From: Triangularia verruculosa
Lineage: Eukaryota; Ascomycota; Sordariomycetes; Sordariales; Podosporaceae
Reading direction: 5' to 3'
Assembly: GCA_033296885.1 (NCBI GenBank)
Contig: MU863918.1
Location: forward strand, 1-64,000
Length of the DNA stretch: 64,000 nt
A program made the translations under genes and the position numbers. A model generated the notes under the pieces. It did not search any database, was not told the DNA's origin, and saw only the letters and a program-made list of their open reading frames with translations. This document shows, in pieces, positions 31,279 through 44,144 of this stretch; the stretch's first letter is position 1; each line of letters opens with the position of its first letter.

Positions 31279-34200
31279 CTATGCAAAGTTATCTTGCCTG
31301 TCCACCCAAATGTCTTCCAACTCGTTAAAACTGGAGAAGTGAATCGGGCGGTGCTGATCGCTGTAGAATGGAGAAGGGGTATCTAGCTTGACATGGACGG
31401 GCTTCTTCTCCAAGCCGCCGAACGCACTACCCATAAAGCTGTAGTTCCACTTCCCAGATTCAGGAACCAGGAAGAAGCCCCTGAACTTCTCGCTGAGTAG
31501 CAGCTGTCGCTTTTCTCCCATGCTCGTGGTAAACCCTTGGGGCTGATCACTGCCCACGTCTTTGTTCTCCGCCCCCCACTTGTAGCCTTGTGGTGTCAAA
31601 GCCCAGGCCGAGAGTGACACACTTCCAGGCGTGAAGGACACCGCCACAGTGAGGGTGGCCTCCTTGCTCCATGATGGGTGAGCATCAAGCAACCGGGCAT
31701 GGTCGGTGACATCCATCGCTGACATGTAAGGCAGCTCGTTGCCGGACGTGGTGTGAATAATGCCAAGGGGCTCCATTCCTTTGAGCATGTCATGTTGAGG
31801 GAGATGCTGTGGCAGCTGAACGTTACGCAAGCCACCGATTTGGGGAACCATGACGATGCAGCGGACCTCTTTGACCTGGTCGTTATCGGCGGGAGAAGCT
31901 CCGTACAGATAGCCAGCAACTTGCACTCGAAGGTCGGCAATCTGGATGAACTTCTTGAGAATGTTCTTCGGCATGACGTATGTAATGTCATCGACATCGT
32001 TGTCCACAGGCGACACGTACATGTTATTGGCTCTTGTCCGAAGATTTGACGTGGCGATGGCCCGCGTGCGCCACTCTGTCTTCGACGCAAAGGTTTGCTG
32101 TTCAAACTGCGAGGTTGTGGTGACAATGATCTCCTCTCCGTGTACGTTCTGGGTCTTGGTTGTGACAGCAGTGAGCTGTTGCTGTTCTTGTTGCTGCTTT
32201 TCGATCTCGGCAGCTTGTTGTCTTTGAAGAGAAGGAGCAGAAATCTCCATACCCAAAATGATATCCCGGACTTCGCTGCTGGTCAAGCTGGAGACATTGA
32301 CGTTATTCTTCTTGCCATAATCGTTAAGGATCAAATCGCGGAGCTGTGTCTCGACCTTGATCCAATCTTCATCTGAGAGAGTGGGCCAGATATGATGGTC
32401 TTGAGTGATGACTGTCTTGTCAGGGCGCAGGATCAGCTTTGTTTTGTCCTGGTTGACGTGTAGAGCACGGAGAATGAGGATAAGACGAGAGAAAGCCGTG
32501 TATGATGAAATGCTCTTGAGCCATTCATCGTACAAGTTGAAAAGAACCATCTGGGGCTCGGTAGCGCGCAGAATCATGTCGCCAAGCTTCTCAACCTTCA
32601 TTGCGGCCTGGAAAGGAAGCTGCAGCTCGGAAGCGCGAATCGAGATGTTGGGGAAGTCCAGAAGATTCACTTCGAGGGGATCAAGAAGACCCTTGCGCGT
32701 AACAATCAGCTGTTTCGGCTGTTCTTCGACTGGGAGCGATCGGATCAGGGCTGCCACTTCTTCGGCCGTTTTCCATTTCGCCAACTGTCCCAGACGCTTT
32801 TGCCCCGCCCACACACTGGTGTGAATGATCTTCAGGAACAACTGTCCAGTCCGAGGGTTGAAGATGAAGATAGCACCGTTGATAGGCTTTGTGGTCAAAT
32901 TGCCCTCGAAAGTCTTGTGGATGGTCACACGGTAGACATTGGTGTCGTCGATAAAGAGCTGAGTCTGATTGCTGAAAAGCTCCGAGTAGTTCTGGGAGTT
33001 GAGGAACTCCTGATTGCTTTCGGACGCGTAGAGCTGGAGACCCTTGCGGATACGCTCGCGCAAGACATAGAGAGCAGGGTTGGCCTTCATGATCTTGGAC
33101 ATGGCTTGCTGGACCAAGGTTTTCAGGCCAGGGAAGTATTGACCGTAAGCAGAATAGAGGTTGTACGCAAGATCAATGCCAATCATGAGACCGGTAGGTG
33201 ACGGGTACAAGCTCATGCTATCGGTGGTGTAGTCCAGATACTTCGCCCTGACATATCTTTCGATATCATGGGAGTCGTAGTCGCCGTAGCGCAGCTGCAC
33301 ATCGATCCAGAACTTGTTTGTCGTGGTAGCCTCAATTACATCCTTGTTGTCGAACAAGAGAGATGGCCGGGTGACGTTCCATTTGTGGCTGGCGAAAAGC
33401 TGAATGTCGGCGCAAGAGCTGTTCATCTTGTAAGATTTACGTGGGTGAATGGTTTCTTTCTGGACAGACTCGATGCTCAGGGCTTCCAGCTCCTGGTCAA
33501 AGACCTGGCACAGATCCATGACGACTGATTCGTGGATCTTCTGCCACAAATGAGCACGGAAAATCTGGATCAGGGAGATCTTGAGCGTTGGGATCTTTCC
33601 GTGGAGGAAGATACCAGTCAAGTCCAGCTGAACCTGGAAACCGACATAAACATTCGCTCTGTTGATCGTTGGACTCCACCAAAGAGTGAACCGACGGTTG
33701 GGGATTTGGTTGAGACCTGACCGCTGTGCGTTTGTGAGCTTTTTGAACTTCATCGACCTGCAAACAGTTAGCACGCTGCATCACTAGGGGGGAGTATGTG
33801 GTATACTGACTCTTCGAAACCGGATGCTCGCTCCCAGAACAGCCCTTCCCAAGAAGGGAAACCCGTTGCCTTGAAAAGAGTATGCTCGAGAATCGTCTCA
33901 ACACCTCCGAGGGCCTGAATGACATCAGTGCGATAGGCGTTGAGGTTCCAAAGTTTACCGTCGTGTCGCTGGCTGGTCCACCAAAACGGGTTGCTCTTCA
34001 TTAACTGATAAATCTTGAACTCGGCCCGAGTGCGGAAGCCCTTGTCGAAGCTCAGTGTGCTGCGATCCTTCTGGAAGAGCGTGTTGATGCGAGGCAGACC
34101 GCGATCCCAGCTGTCTTCTAGATCCTCCAAGGTTAACCTTCTGTTTTGCTGGTTGGCCTCGAGTCTCTTTTGGGAGTATTCCGTCCACACGCGCTGGGAA

Positions 34201-37200
34201 TCGATGAACTCGGCCTCCCAGGGAATGATGTAGCGGAAGATGTTGGGGATCAGAGTTTCTTCATCGTGAGACATGCCAGCACGATAGTGCGTAACCCCAA
34301 CATCGGTTTGTTTAGACCACCGCTTGTCACTCGTCGGAATCAAAATATGGGACCCAGAAATCATGCCCAAACCACCAAGCTCCTTTGGGGTATAGAAGAC
34401 AGCAGGCGGGAAACGCGAGGGCATCTTCGAGTTGAGCCCAATCTTAACGCGAGTCTGAATTTTAGTCTCGCACTTGACAATTGTGTCAAGCAGGTTAACC
34501 GTCGAGACAGCAGCTTCTCGGTAGTAGGTGAAGAGGGCGATCAAGGCAGTGTTCCATTTGTTAGCGATCTTGGTGAACGTGGTTGAGCCAGAAGACATCA
34601 AGATCTGGCGGATGCGGTTGTTGAACTTCTGGATGTCCTCTTCTGTCACCTGTAAGAAAGCATGCGCAGTCCGCTCCTTGGTGGCGTTATTCACCAATGA
34701 CCAGACGCTATCCTTGACGGGGAACTCATCATTCTGATTGCGAATCTTGGGCAGGATGCGCACCTCAAAGCCGCACATTGAGAACAGCAGATTCGGGTTG
34801 TCCTTGCTGTAGACACTGGCAAATGTATCCTCCCACTCAATCGTAGTGACCGATCTTGGCAGTCGATTCTTGAGATCCCAAAACACAGCCCTGCCTAGAT
34901 TAACATCGTGTCTCATCAGGCGCATTCGGGAGTCCCTCGGCCAGCATTTCTTGCTCTTGTACCCGATGACGTTCTCAAAGTTTGGATCAGGTTGTTCCGT
35001 AAGGAACCGCTGGATAAGATCCCGCGACTCATCTGCGGTGAAGCGGAGGAAGACCCAGATCTTGTCAATGTATCTGGTATACAGTCTGATGGGGTGCCTG
35101 GTCTCCGTGTCCCGGTCCTGAAACTGCAGGAAATCGTTAGGGCTTTGGGGTGGGCCAGCAATCTCGCTGGCACGCTGAGGGCCGAGGAGCAGCAGGTCCA
35201 GAATGAGCCCGTAGTACTGGAAGACAAACGCCGAGAATTGAAGGCCACGAATCATGCCGTAGCTGTTGACATGGCTCATGTCCTTGTAAGTCAACGTGAC
35301 GTTATTCTTGGCCGTAATGTAATCAGCAAGGTTGTGATCCATAATGAGACGAAGCAGCGAGTTGAGCAAGGTCAACTCAATTTTCTCGTACACTTTGGAT
35401 AGTGAGGTCTCGATCATGACATTGCACTCCCCATCGGCAGTTTCCCAGACCCTGTCAAGGTTGTTGATTCCTTGAGCCCATTTGTACACGAGAAGAGGTG
35501 GGACTTCAGAATCCGACGGTTTGATCCAAGCAGGGAAGAGATGACGCTGATCGGCTTGGTACCACAAGTACTGATCAAGATAGGCATCGCTGATCTTTTC
35601 GATGGGCTCGATATCATAAACTGGATTGATCGTACTGTAATTGTCGTTCATATCGATGCCCACCTCCTTGAAAGCCCGCTGTGTCAAAAGGAAGCGCTTG
35701 ATGCGCTCAAGAGTCGTTCCGGGGCTGTCGTACGCCTGCTCAATCAATGCCAATTCTTCTCTCTGGCTTTGGTTGAGTCTTCCTTTAGTAGAGTAGGCCT
35801 CGCGCAGACGCTCGAGCGCTAGGATCAGGATCTTGGTGTCATGTTTGTAGGAAACACTCGGGAAAGGAATGGGGGAGAACTTCCGCGACTCAAGCCAGTG
35901 CACAGTGGTGGTGTAAATTGCCACGGCTTCTTCCGAAGACACGTAGGGTCCATCCTTCATGTGGTTGTGTTGCCTTTCTTGCTCGGCCTTGAGCCATAAG
36001 CGGGTGAGGCGCCCGACATTCTTCTTGGCAACGGTCTTGTCAACAGTGGCACCCCTTCTGATACGCTCTCTGTTGTAGTGAGCCACCGAGACCCACCAGT
36101 CAGCCTTCGACTTCACATATCTGAGAATGATGTTTTCAATGGCAGCGGGTAGCCCGGGGACCTTCCAGGGAATGTTGCTCTTCCAGCATCTCCAAGCCTC
36201 GGAAAGATGTTGCAAGACCGTGTTGACTTTGTTCTGTTTAATGCCTTCGGGCATCATGTCCATCAAGTCCGCCATGACTGACGCACGGAGCTCAAGATCG
36301 AAGTGTGATTCAACACGCTGTTTGGTGACGGTCTTGGCAACCCCTTTACTGTGACGCCCTTCAAACTGACGAGACAGCAAATTTCCAAGCCAGCGCTCGA
36401 GCAAGGGGATGATTCCGCGCATAAAAAACAGCCAGACTCTCCAGGCCGGAGCCCAGAAACCACAACCAGGCCCTTTACCAACAGGGCCTGCATTGAACCG
36501 GTAATAGATCAAATGCTTCAAATCTTTGCAAGAGCGAATCTGGTGCATAAGCTTGTACTTGTACCGGTACATACCCGTCAGCTGTCCGACATGGTTGAAT
36601 GCGTAAAGGATGCCATCGGCAAGCTGAAAGGCATCAATATTTCCAAGTCGGTATTGGACTTGAGCATCAACGATGAGTTTGGTGAGACGCAGAATCTCTC
36701 GCATCAGATGAAACGCGTTTCCAAATCTTGACTTCTTCCGTTCCTTGGTGGTCAAGGTCTTGACGGGTTTCAGGTTGAAGTTATAGTCAAGATGAAGGTA
36801 GGTAAGATTTTTGCGATGAATCAACAAGTTGAGCATGTTGAAGCCCTGACGACAGACTTGAAGACCCGCCTCGACCCAATCGATCGTCGTCTGTTGGAAG
36901 AATTTTGTCTGCTTCAAAGACCTGAGCAGGTTCTGTTTCTGGAGAGACTTGGGCTTCTTTTTGTGAAGCTCGTTGAGGACGTATGTCTTCAAAAGCTTCT
37001 GGTATGAGACCCGGACTTTGACAGGCTGCTTGGGAGGGCAGTGCTCAAGATACCAGTGCTTGATCAGAGGGACATCTTGAGCCCGAACCATGCGCCCGGA
37101 GCGTCGGTCAAAGGGGAAGGGTGCCCACCACAATTCAATGGCAGATGTCGTGTCGTCCGTGTGAAGCTCCTCGTCAGCCATGAATGGCTCGACGCCTGCG

Positions 37201-38450
37201 GGAAGCTCGAATGCCTCCTCTTCTGGCTCCTCGTTACTGCCTGGACCAAAAAGCTCATCCTCATGACTGATGGTCAAATTTTTTGGGGCCACGGCCCGGG
37301 ATGAGATGGGGTTGATGCTGGTGTCAAAGTAGAACGCAGGGAGATTGTAGTCTTCGGTCCGGGTGTATACCACCTGGGGATGCGAATGCCAGGAAAGATG
37401 AACGCTGCGTGGGAGGGCGTTGTATAAGTAAGGGTAAGACACGCGGCACTCAGTCCTAATGGGATTCCTGAAGATGATGCGGTCCATGGCATTGAACTCG
37501 CCAAAATCCTCATCATTGGGATCGATATCTTTGTAGAGAGGCTCGAAACGAGGGCCACCTGGCAGCGCAACATTCAGCGCCTTGGCTGTCAGAAAGCTCT
37601 TGAGTTCGAATAGGTAGAAGTAGTTACGATCCACAACTTCAGACACCAGGGGACGACTGAGTCGGTATAAACTCGCCATCTGGGGAAGTGTGAGGTTCCA
37701 CGTCTTGTAGCTTGGGCCATTGACGTGTGGTGTGTCGAGAAGAGGCTGATGATCATAGAACCACTCATAGACTGCTGCTTCTTCATCTTCATCAAGCTCC
37801 ATCTGAATCGGTTCCAGCGGCTCCACATCTTCGATATTTTCGGACCAGGAAAGCGGTGGCTCCTCGTCGTCGAAGGGAGGAAACCGCATTCGTTTAAACA
37901 GTCTTCGATCACTCTTCTCTTTCCGCATGGTGGTCCACATGGTAGCCCATTGCGCAAAGAAAACGGGCTCGATGACGCGTGGAATCTCGTTGACGAGGGT
38001 CAAGCAACCGTTGACATGGTAGAGAACCTTGACTTCTCTCGCTGATTCCCAAGGCATAGGCATATTCTCCAGCAGCTTCAACACCGCGTGGGGCATGAAC
38101 TTCAGAGCACCCAAATAGCTGCGCTTGTCATTGGTGTACTTTTTCTGCGAAACGTCGCCGATATCCTTGACAATCTTGCGCAAGTGCTCTGGAGGCATGT
38201 CGGCCTTCTGCGTCTCCACAAAGCCTCCCTTCCGCTTCTCGCCAAACCGATTGCGCTGGTCTCGTAGCCATTCCTTCTTCTTTTGGGCGAACTTGGCAAC
38301 ATGGGGATTCGTCGGGGGCTGATACCCTGGCGGAGGTGGTGCTGGAATAGATGGCGGAGGAGGAAGTGAGGACGGAGGACCTGGAGGCGGCGGTGGTGGT
38401 GGGGGAGGAGGAGGACCCCATCCGGGAGGGGGAGGGGGCGGGAAAGACAT
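31279..38450 (-). CDS. PRP8: Pre-mRNA-splicing factor 8 (U5 snRNP), 2 exons
   Basis: Exons (minus) 38450-33811 and 33757-31279 give 2372 aa, normal for fungal Prp8. This is the central scaffold of the spliceosome catalytic core. The N-terminus is polyproline (MSFPPPPPPGWGPPPPP), followed by the highly conserved NTD, the reverse-transcriptase-like, endonuclease-like and RNase H-like domains, and a C-terminal Jab1/MPN domain ending in VDRQDNFA. The single 53-nt intron (GTCAGT donor, TGCTAAC branch) joins ERASGFEE|SMKFKKLTNAQ exactly. No intein is present: the length is normal and the sequence is uninterrupted. The start at 38450 is the first ATG; the frame reaches upstream only through non-ATG codons. 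The gene diverges from eIF3c. Confidence 0.97.
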
Positions 38451-39333
38451 CTCGAGAGATTCAGAAGGAGATTGTAGGATGGACTCCAATAGTGAGGGAT
38501 GAAGCTCGCCTCGTTCGCACCCGTCGTCGTCGTAGCTTTGCCGTCGCAGTCGTTGAGGATGTCCGCTTCAACGAAAAATGTATTTTGTTGGTTATGTCCG
38601 CATTTCTAGGCGGGAATGGAGTGTCTGATGATCCCGCAGAGGTTCACAGCGATGACGGCGTGATGTGTTGGTGTTCTTGTGGTGAAGCCAGGAATTGGCT
38701 GTCGCCTTGGTTTGGAAAATCTCAGACTAGAACAGCTCTTCGCGAGCGACGGCGAGAGCAGCGCGCGAAACTGCTAGCGCGACCCAGGTCCCTGCCAGCC
38801 GTGCCGTTGTGCCAAGGCCCCGCTTACGTTCACCTGGAACCCCGATAGGTGCAGACCGAGCTGTCAATTCCTTGGCGGCACGTGCATGGTCAGCTGACCT
38901 GTCAAGTGGCGGGTGGGAAAGAGTTGACTCAGAGGCTAGGGTGCTCCACAAGAACAATAGTTGGGAAGCTCTTTCAGCACAAGACGTGGAACGATTCCGG
39001 TCAAGGTTCAGGAATATCCCCCAGTTGCCGGGTATTGCTCAGGACTGCAGCAGGTGCTTGACATAGAAAGTGGTAGGGACGAGGCCCCGGACGGAGAGAA
39101 GCCATTAGTTTCGGGTCTGTCAACAGCGCTCCGCTACTGGCGAAACAGCATTCGCTAGCCCCAAATTCGCCCCACCAGAAAATCACCATTCACCGAAAAT
39201 TAATTATCGAGCCCCGCCATCCATCAGACTTTGTTGTCCATCGCCGGCAACCCACGACTGCCCTTGCGCAGAGTTATCCTCATATCCGATCTCACCAACA
39301 CCAAGGACAAGTTCTCGACGATCGACCGCGACA
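38451..39333. promoter_or_regulatory. Divergent promoter region of PRP8 and eIF3c
   Basis: 883 bp separate two divergent housekeeping genes. No gene is seen. The last 100 bp before eIF3c are C-rich, as in a leader. Confidence 0.5.
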
Positions 39334-42040
39334 ATGTCTAGATTCTTCCGCGGCGGCGACGACAGCTCGAGCGAGAGCAGCTCTGAGGAGGAGGAGCTGT
39401 ACTCCACTTCTGAGGAGGAGGAGGAGCAGGATGAGCAGGAGGAGTCTTCTGAGGAGGAGGAGGAGGAGGAGGAGTCCTCCAGCGACGACGACGACGAGGC
39501 CGGTCCCGCCAAGAAGGGTCTGTCTCGTTTCTTGCTCGATCAAGCATCCTCCGACAGCGAACAGAGTGACGAAGAGGGGGCGACAAAGGTCAAGAGCGCC
39601 AAGGACAAAAGACACGACGAACTCGAGGCGACCATTTCCCTTATCCAGAACGGCCAGAAGATCAACGACTGGGGATCTATCGCGAACGGTTCGTGGCCAT
39701 GCTTTCATTTAAAGTGCATTGTTCGTTTGCTAATGTAGAACCAGAGTTCGACAAGCTCAACCGTCAGGTTGTCAAGCTTCAGGATGGCGGCAAGGCGCCA
39801 AAGAGCTACATCAAGTGCATCGCCGAGTTGGAGGATTTCATGAACGAGACTCTCGCCAAGCAGAAGGTCACACCCAAGAAGATGAATGCCACCAATGCCC
39901 GTGGTCTCAACGCCGTGAAGCAGCGTGTCAAGAAGAACAACAAGGATTATCAGAGCCAAATCGACGCTTACAGGAAAGATAGCGATGCGTTCATGGAGTC
40001 TGACGATGAGGTTGCCCCCGCACCCAAACCATCCACCAAGCTGCGCGTCCAGGAGACCTTCATCCCCGAGGCGGCTGATGAGGATGAGGACAAGGGCTTT
40101 GCCCGTGTCGACAAGCGTGGCAAGGCCATGCCCTTCTCGCCAGAGAGCATTGCCAAGCACCTCCGCGCCATTCTCGAGTCAAGAGGCAGGAAGAACACAG
40201 ACCGCATTGAACAGATCAAGATCATGGAGGAGCTCAGCAAGGTTGCCAACACCCCATACCTCCGGATCCGGGTCCTTCAGTCTCTCGTGTCTGCTCGCTT
40301 TGATCTGGGTGCCGGTGCCGGTAACGTGATGCCTCTTGAGCATTGGAAGGCTGCTGAGAAGGAGCTGTCGGCTTTGCTCAAGATTCTCGAGACTGAGAAG
40401 GATCATGTTGTGATTGAGAACGCCGAGGAATGGGATGATGATGATAAGCAGCCCACATTGGCCCCTGATGACAAGTACATCAAGGTCCCCGGAAGCGTCG
40501 TTTCGTACATTGAGCGTCTTGATGACGAGCTCACCCGTTCGCTTCAGGCTATCGACCCCCACACCTCCGAGTATATCGAGCGGTTGACCGACGAGGGTCT
40601 TCTGTACAACATCATCCTGCAGGGTCTTTTGTACTACGAGACCATCCGCAAGGACGCCTCGCTCGAAGTGCCCCAGGAGAGTCTCAACAGGATCATGCAA
40701 AGACGCCTGGATCATGTTTACTTCAAGGTATGTAACTTCCAAACTCTGGTTCGCAAACCCTATGTACTAATTCCAAACAGCCTGCTCAAGTCATCAAAAT
40801 CTTGGAGGAAAATGCCTGGAAGCAGGTTTCCACTGGTGTCGACTCCGCCATCACCCCTCGCAACAAGTCTGACGATGCCGGCCAACTCGTTAACGTCCTC
40901 TGCAACTACCTCTTCGAGCACAGCGAAGGCATTATCCGTGCCCGCGCCATGCTCTGCCAGGTGTACTTCTTGGCGTTGCACGATGAGTATTACAAGGCCC
41001 GTGACATGATGCTCACCTCGCATTTGCAAGAGAGCATTTCCAACTTCGATATTGCCACCCAGATTCTCTACAACCGTACCCTTGTCCAAGTTGGTCTTTG
41101 CGCCTTCCGCAAGGGTCTCGTGTATGACGCCCAGAACACCCTCCAGGAGATTTGTGGCAGTGGTCGCCAGAAGGAGCTTCTCGCCCAGGGTGTCATGATC
41201 CAGCGCTTCAGCCAAGTTTCCCCCGAGCAGGAGCGCCTCGAGAAGCAACGGCAGTTGCCATTCCACATGCACATCAACCTTGAGCTTTTGGAGTGTGTTT
41301 ACTTGACTTGCAGCATGCTTCTCGAGATCCCACTGCTAGCCCAGACTGGTTCGTCCCCCGACATCAAGAAGCGTGTCATCAGCAAGACATACCGCCGCAT
41401 GCTCGAGTATCATGAGCGCCAGATTTTCACCGGCCCCCCCGAGAACACCCGCGACCATGTCATGCAGGCGTCCAAGGCCCTCGCGGCTGGCGAGTGGAAG
41501 AAGGCTACACTGTTCATCCACAGCATCAAGATCTGGGAGCTCATGCCCAGCGCCGATGAGATCAAGACCATGCTCGCCAAGCAAATTCAGGAGGAGGGTC
41601 TTCGCACCTACCTCTTCACATATGCCCCCTTCTACGACACACTCGCCATTTCGACGTTGAGCGCCATGTTTGAGCTCGACTCCAGAAAGGTAGCTGCGGT
41701 TGTCAGCAAGATGATCAGCCACGAGGAACTTGCGGCCGCCTTGGACCAGGTCACCGAGACTGTCATTTTCCGCAAGGGCGTGGAGCTCAGCCGTCTGCAA
41801 AGCTTGGCTCTGGCTCTTTCAGACAAGGCGAGCTCGCTCATTGAGACCAATGAGCGCACACTGGAGCAGCGGACACAAGGGTCAGCCAATGCGTTCAGCA
41901 GGAAGGATGGCCAACGAGGTGGCCAGCGGGGCGGTGGTCAACGGGGCGGCAGAGGTGGCGCGCGGGCTGGGAATGCTCAGCGACAGGCTGGTGGCACCCA
42001 ATTTACTGGTGGTGCTCTCGGTGCTGCCGTGCGTGGTTAA
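39334..42040 (+). CDS. NIP1: Eukaryotic translation initiation factor 3 subunit C, 3 exons
   Basis: Exons 39334-39688, 39739-40727 and 40781-42040 give 867 aa. The N-terminus MSRFFRGGDDSSSE with a long Glu/Ser/Asp tract is the eIF3c hallmark and contacts eIF1 and eIF5. The conserved core runs through EFDKLNRQVVKLQDGGKAPKSYIKCIAELEDF. The C-terminal third is a PCI domain (LRTYLFTYAPFYDTLAIS; SRKVAAVVSKMISHEELAA). The extreme C-terminus is an RGG-type Gly/Arg tail (RGGQRGGGQRGGRGG), as in other filamentous fungi. Introns are 50 nt (GTTCGT donor, phase 1) and 53 nt (GTATGT donor, phase 0). eIF3c organises the 43S preinitiation complex. Confidence 0.97.
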
Positions 42041-43122
42041 AGTTGTCGCGATGGGTAAACATGGTTTTCGTTACGCTATTGCATTGGGCTTGGCATGTTA
42101 CGTATCAAAAATGGTCTCAGGGTGCGTTCAGGTGTTGCGCCACGTTTAGATCATAGGCAGGCTGTCAAGAATCGTGGGCTCTTTTCGGTTAATGTTTGAT
42201 TCATGATTCTTTTATGCTCCCGTGCCTTGTTTCAATGTGCAGTGTTCTGCTGTAATCTATCAGTATAATGTGTACGTGAGCAGGTTATAGACTGGTCATA
42301 CGCTATCAAGGATGCCGTGAGAGGACCAGTCATGACAACCTTGCCTTCCGCTTTTGGTTTGGTCAATAGTCATGATCACGGAGTTATTAATTAACAATGC
42401 CATTGCTTCCAGTTTTGGGTCCGGGATGTTAGGTTCAACATTCAATGATATGGTATACTCGGAACCGTACCCATGAAAGGCACAAGGGCGGTTCATATTG
42501 TGTAGGGCTGTCCCATAGGGGTGCTTTCAAAGTCCAGTCTATTGCAAAGTCCGTTTGTCTCATGATATATCAAGGCATCAGATCCTGGACGAAGAAGTCA
42601 AGACCACTACGCTCTTCAATTCCATCAAACACATGAATGATTCCAAATAGATTAAAAACAGCCAACTATCATACTTTGGAGACATATCCACTGTCTTTGT
42701 CTTCCTATTGAACAGTTAGTGATGTCCGTCACCATATTTTAAGGGCCCGACCACGACCTTGGTGGGCTGTCCGACAACATGCAGAACTGGCTTCAACGCT
42801 GCCCCAGACCATTGACATCTATATGGACCAGAATGGCCCGTCGTCCAAGGTAATACAACACAAAAAACGCAAGATAACGAGATTCGTACAATCAACGTGG
42901 TCAGAGGCGGGACAGAAGGATTGGGTGGCTATATTAGTAGCACCTTCTTTTGATTCTTTCCTTCATCATCTGCAGTCGTGCCATAAGCAACATGTGACAA
43001 ACGCAAGAATATGGAGACCAGGCAATCCCACGCCGTTCTCCCCGTAGTTGTCAACGCCACAGTGAAACCCAGATGTGAACCAAGTCCAGCCGAAAAAATG
43101 CAACCACCATTGCCCCAATGAC
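42041..43122. other. Convergent 3' spacer
   Basis: About 1.1 kb between the 3' ends of eIF3c (plus) and RPS14 (minus). No gene or strong repeat is seen. Confidence 0.6.
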
Positions 43123-43820
43123 TTAGAGACGACGACCACGGCGACCACCCTTGCGGCGGGTAGAATCGGAAGGAGTGGGGGTGACATCCTCAATGCGACC
43201 GATCTTCATGCCGGAGCGGGCGAGGGCACGGAGAGCGGACTGGGCACCGGGGCCGGGGGTCTTGGTACCGTTACCTGTTGTCATGTGTTAGTGACCCTAC
43301 TCAAAGCCATTGTTTGCATCCGCGGGCTACTTACCACCAGTGGCACGGATCTTAATGTGGAGGGCAGTGATGCCGAGCTCCTTGCAGCGGGCCGCAACGT
43401 CCTGAGCAGCCAACATGGCGGCGTAAGGAGAGGACTCATCACGATCGGCCTTGACCTTCATACCACCGGTAACACGGCAGATGGTTTCGCGGCCACTGGA
43501 ATCACCCAAAGTTAGCCTCAGAACCACGACCTTGCATATTTCTTTCCCGCGAACAATGGCGGGCATCGCCTCCTCCTCTTGTCGCCCTTCTAACCCATAT
43601 TCAGGAGCCTACGAACCTCAGATCGGTGACGTGGACGAAGGTGTCGTTGAACGAAGCGAAGATTCTCGCAACTAAACAGAAACGTTAGCCATGACCAGCT
43701 CGCGAACGAATCGCAAAGTCCAAAGGCAAACATACCGCCAAAGACGAGTTCACCCTCGCGAACTTGGGGGCCGAGGGAGATGTTCTCCTGGGCGGGACGG
43801 GCGACCTTCTTGGGGGGCAT
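43123..43820 (-). CDS. RPS14: 40S ribosomal protein uS11 (S14), 4 exons
   Basis: Exons (minus) 43820-43736, 43671-43617, 43495-43335 and 43274-43123 give 150 aa, the usual size. Landmarks are MPPKKVARPAQENISLGPQ, GVARIFASFNDTFVHVTDLSG (built across introns 1 and 2), PYAAMLAAQDVA, and the C-terminal DSTRRKGGRRGRRL. The protein sits on the platform of the small subunit near the 3' end of 18S rRNA. Introns are 64, 121 and 60 nt. The start lies 324 bp from that of RPL7, transcribed the opposite way. Confidence 0.97.
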
Positions 43821-44144
43821 TTTGACTGGTGATCCGGAAACTTTACCTGGGAATTTGCGGTTGTAGTTTCGAAGTGGACAATCCCGAGATATTCGGAATT
43901 TTTGGCGGGCAGTGGTGCAGTGAAGATTGGCTTGTGGGGATAGGCGGTGTCCAGCTGCAAAAAGATGGAGGCGCGGGGCCACAAATAATTTGCGAGCGGG
44001 AAGCCCTAAGTACCCTCGTACCCTGGCCCCACCCAGGCTCCCAATCTGTCAAACCTTTTTCTTGTGGCCACCGCCAAAAAATTCCTTCCTGCTGTCTCTT
44101 CGCAACACCTCGACAACCTCCCGCCGACGTCGACAACCGGAAAA
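43821..44144. promoter_or_regulatory. Shared divergent promoter of RPS14 and RPL7
   Basis: 324 bp serve two ribosomal protein genes. CCCTAA (44004-44009) and two TACCCT copies (44011-44016 and 44020-44025) are telobox/Homol-E-like elements. CGACAACC occurs at 44111-44118 and 44131-44138, close to the RPL7 start and probably in its leader. The regulatory role is inferred from similarity to ribosomal protein promoters in other fungi. Confidence 0.6.

Noticed and set aside
31279..38450. Possible Prp8 intein
   Set aside because: Fungal PRP8 genes often carry an intein, but the protein here is of normal length (2372 aa) and runs through conserved regions without an insert.
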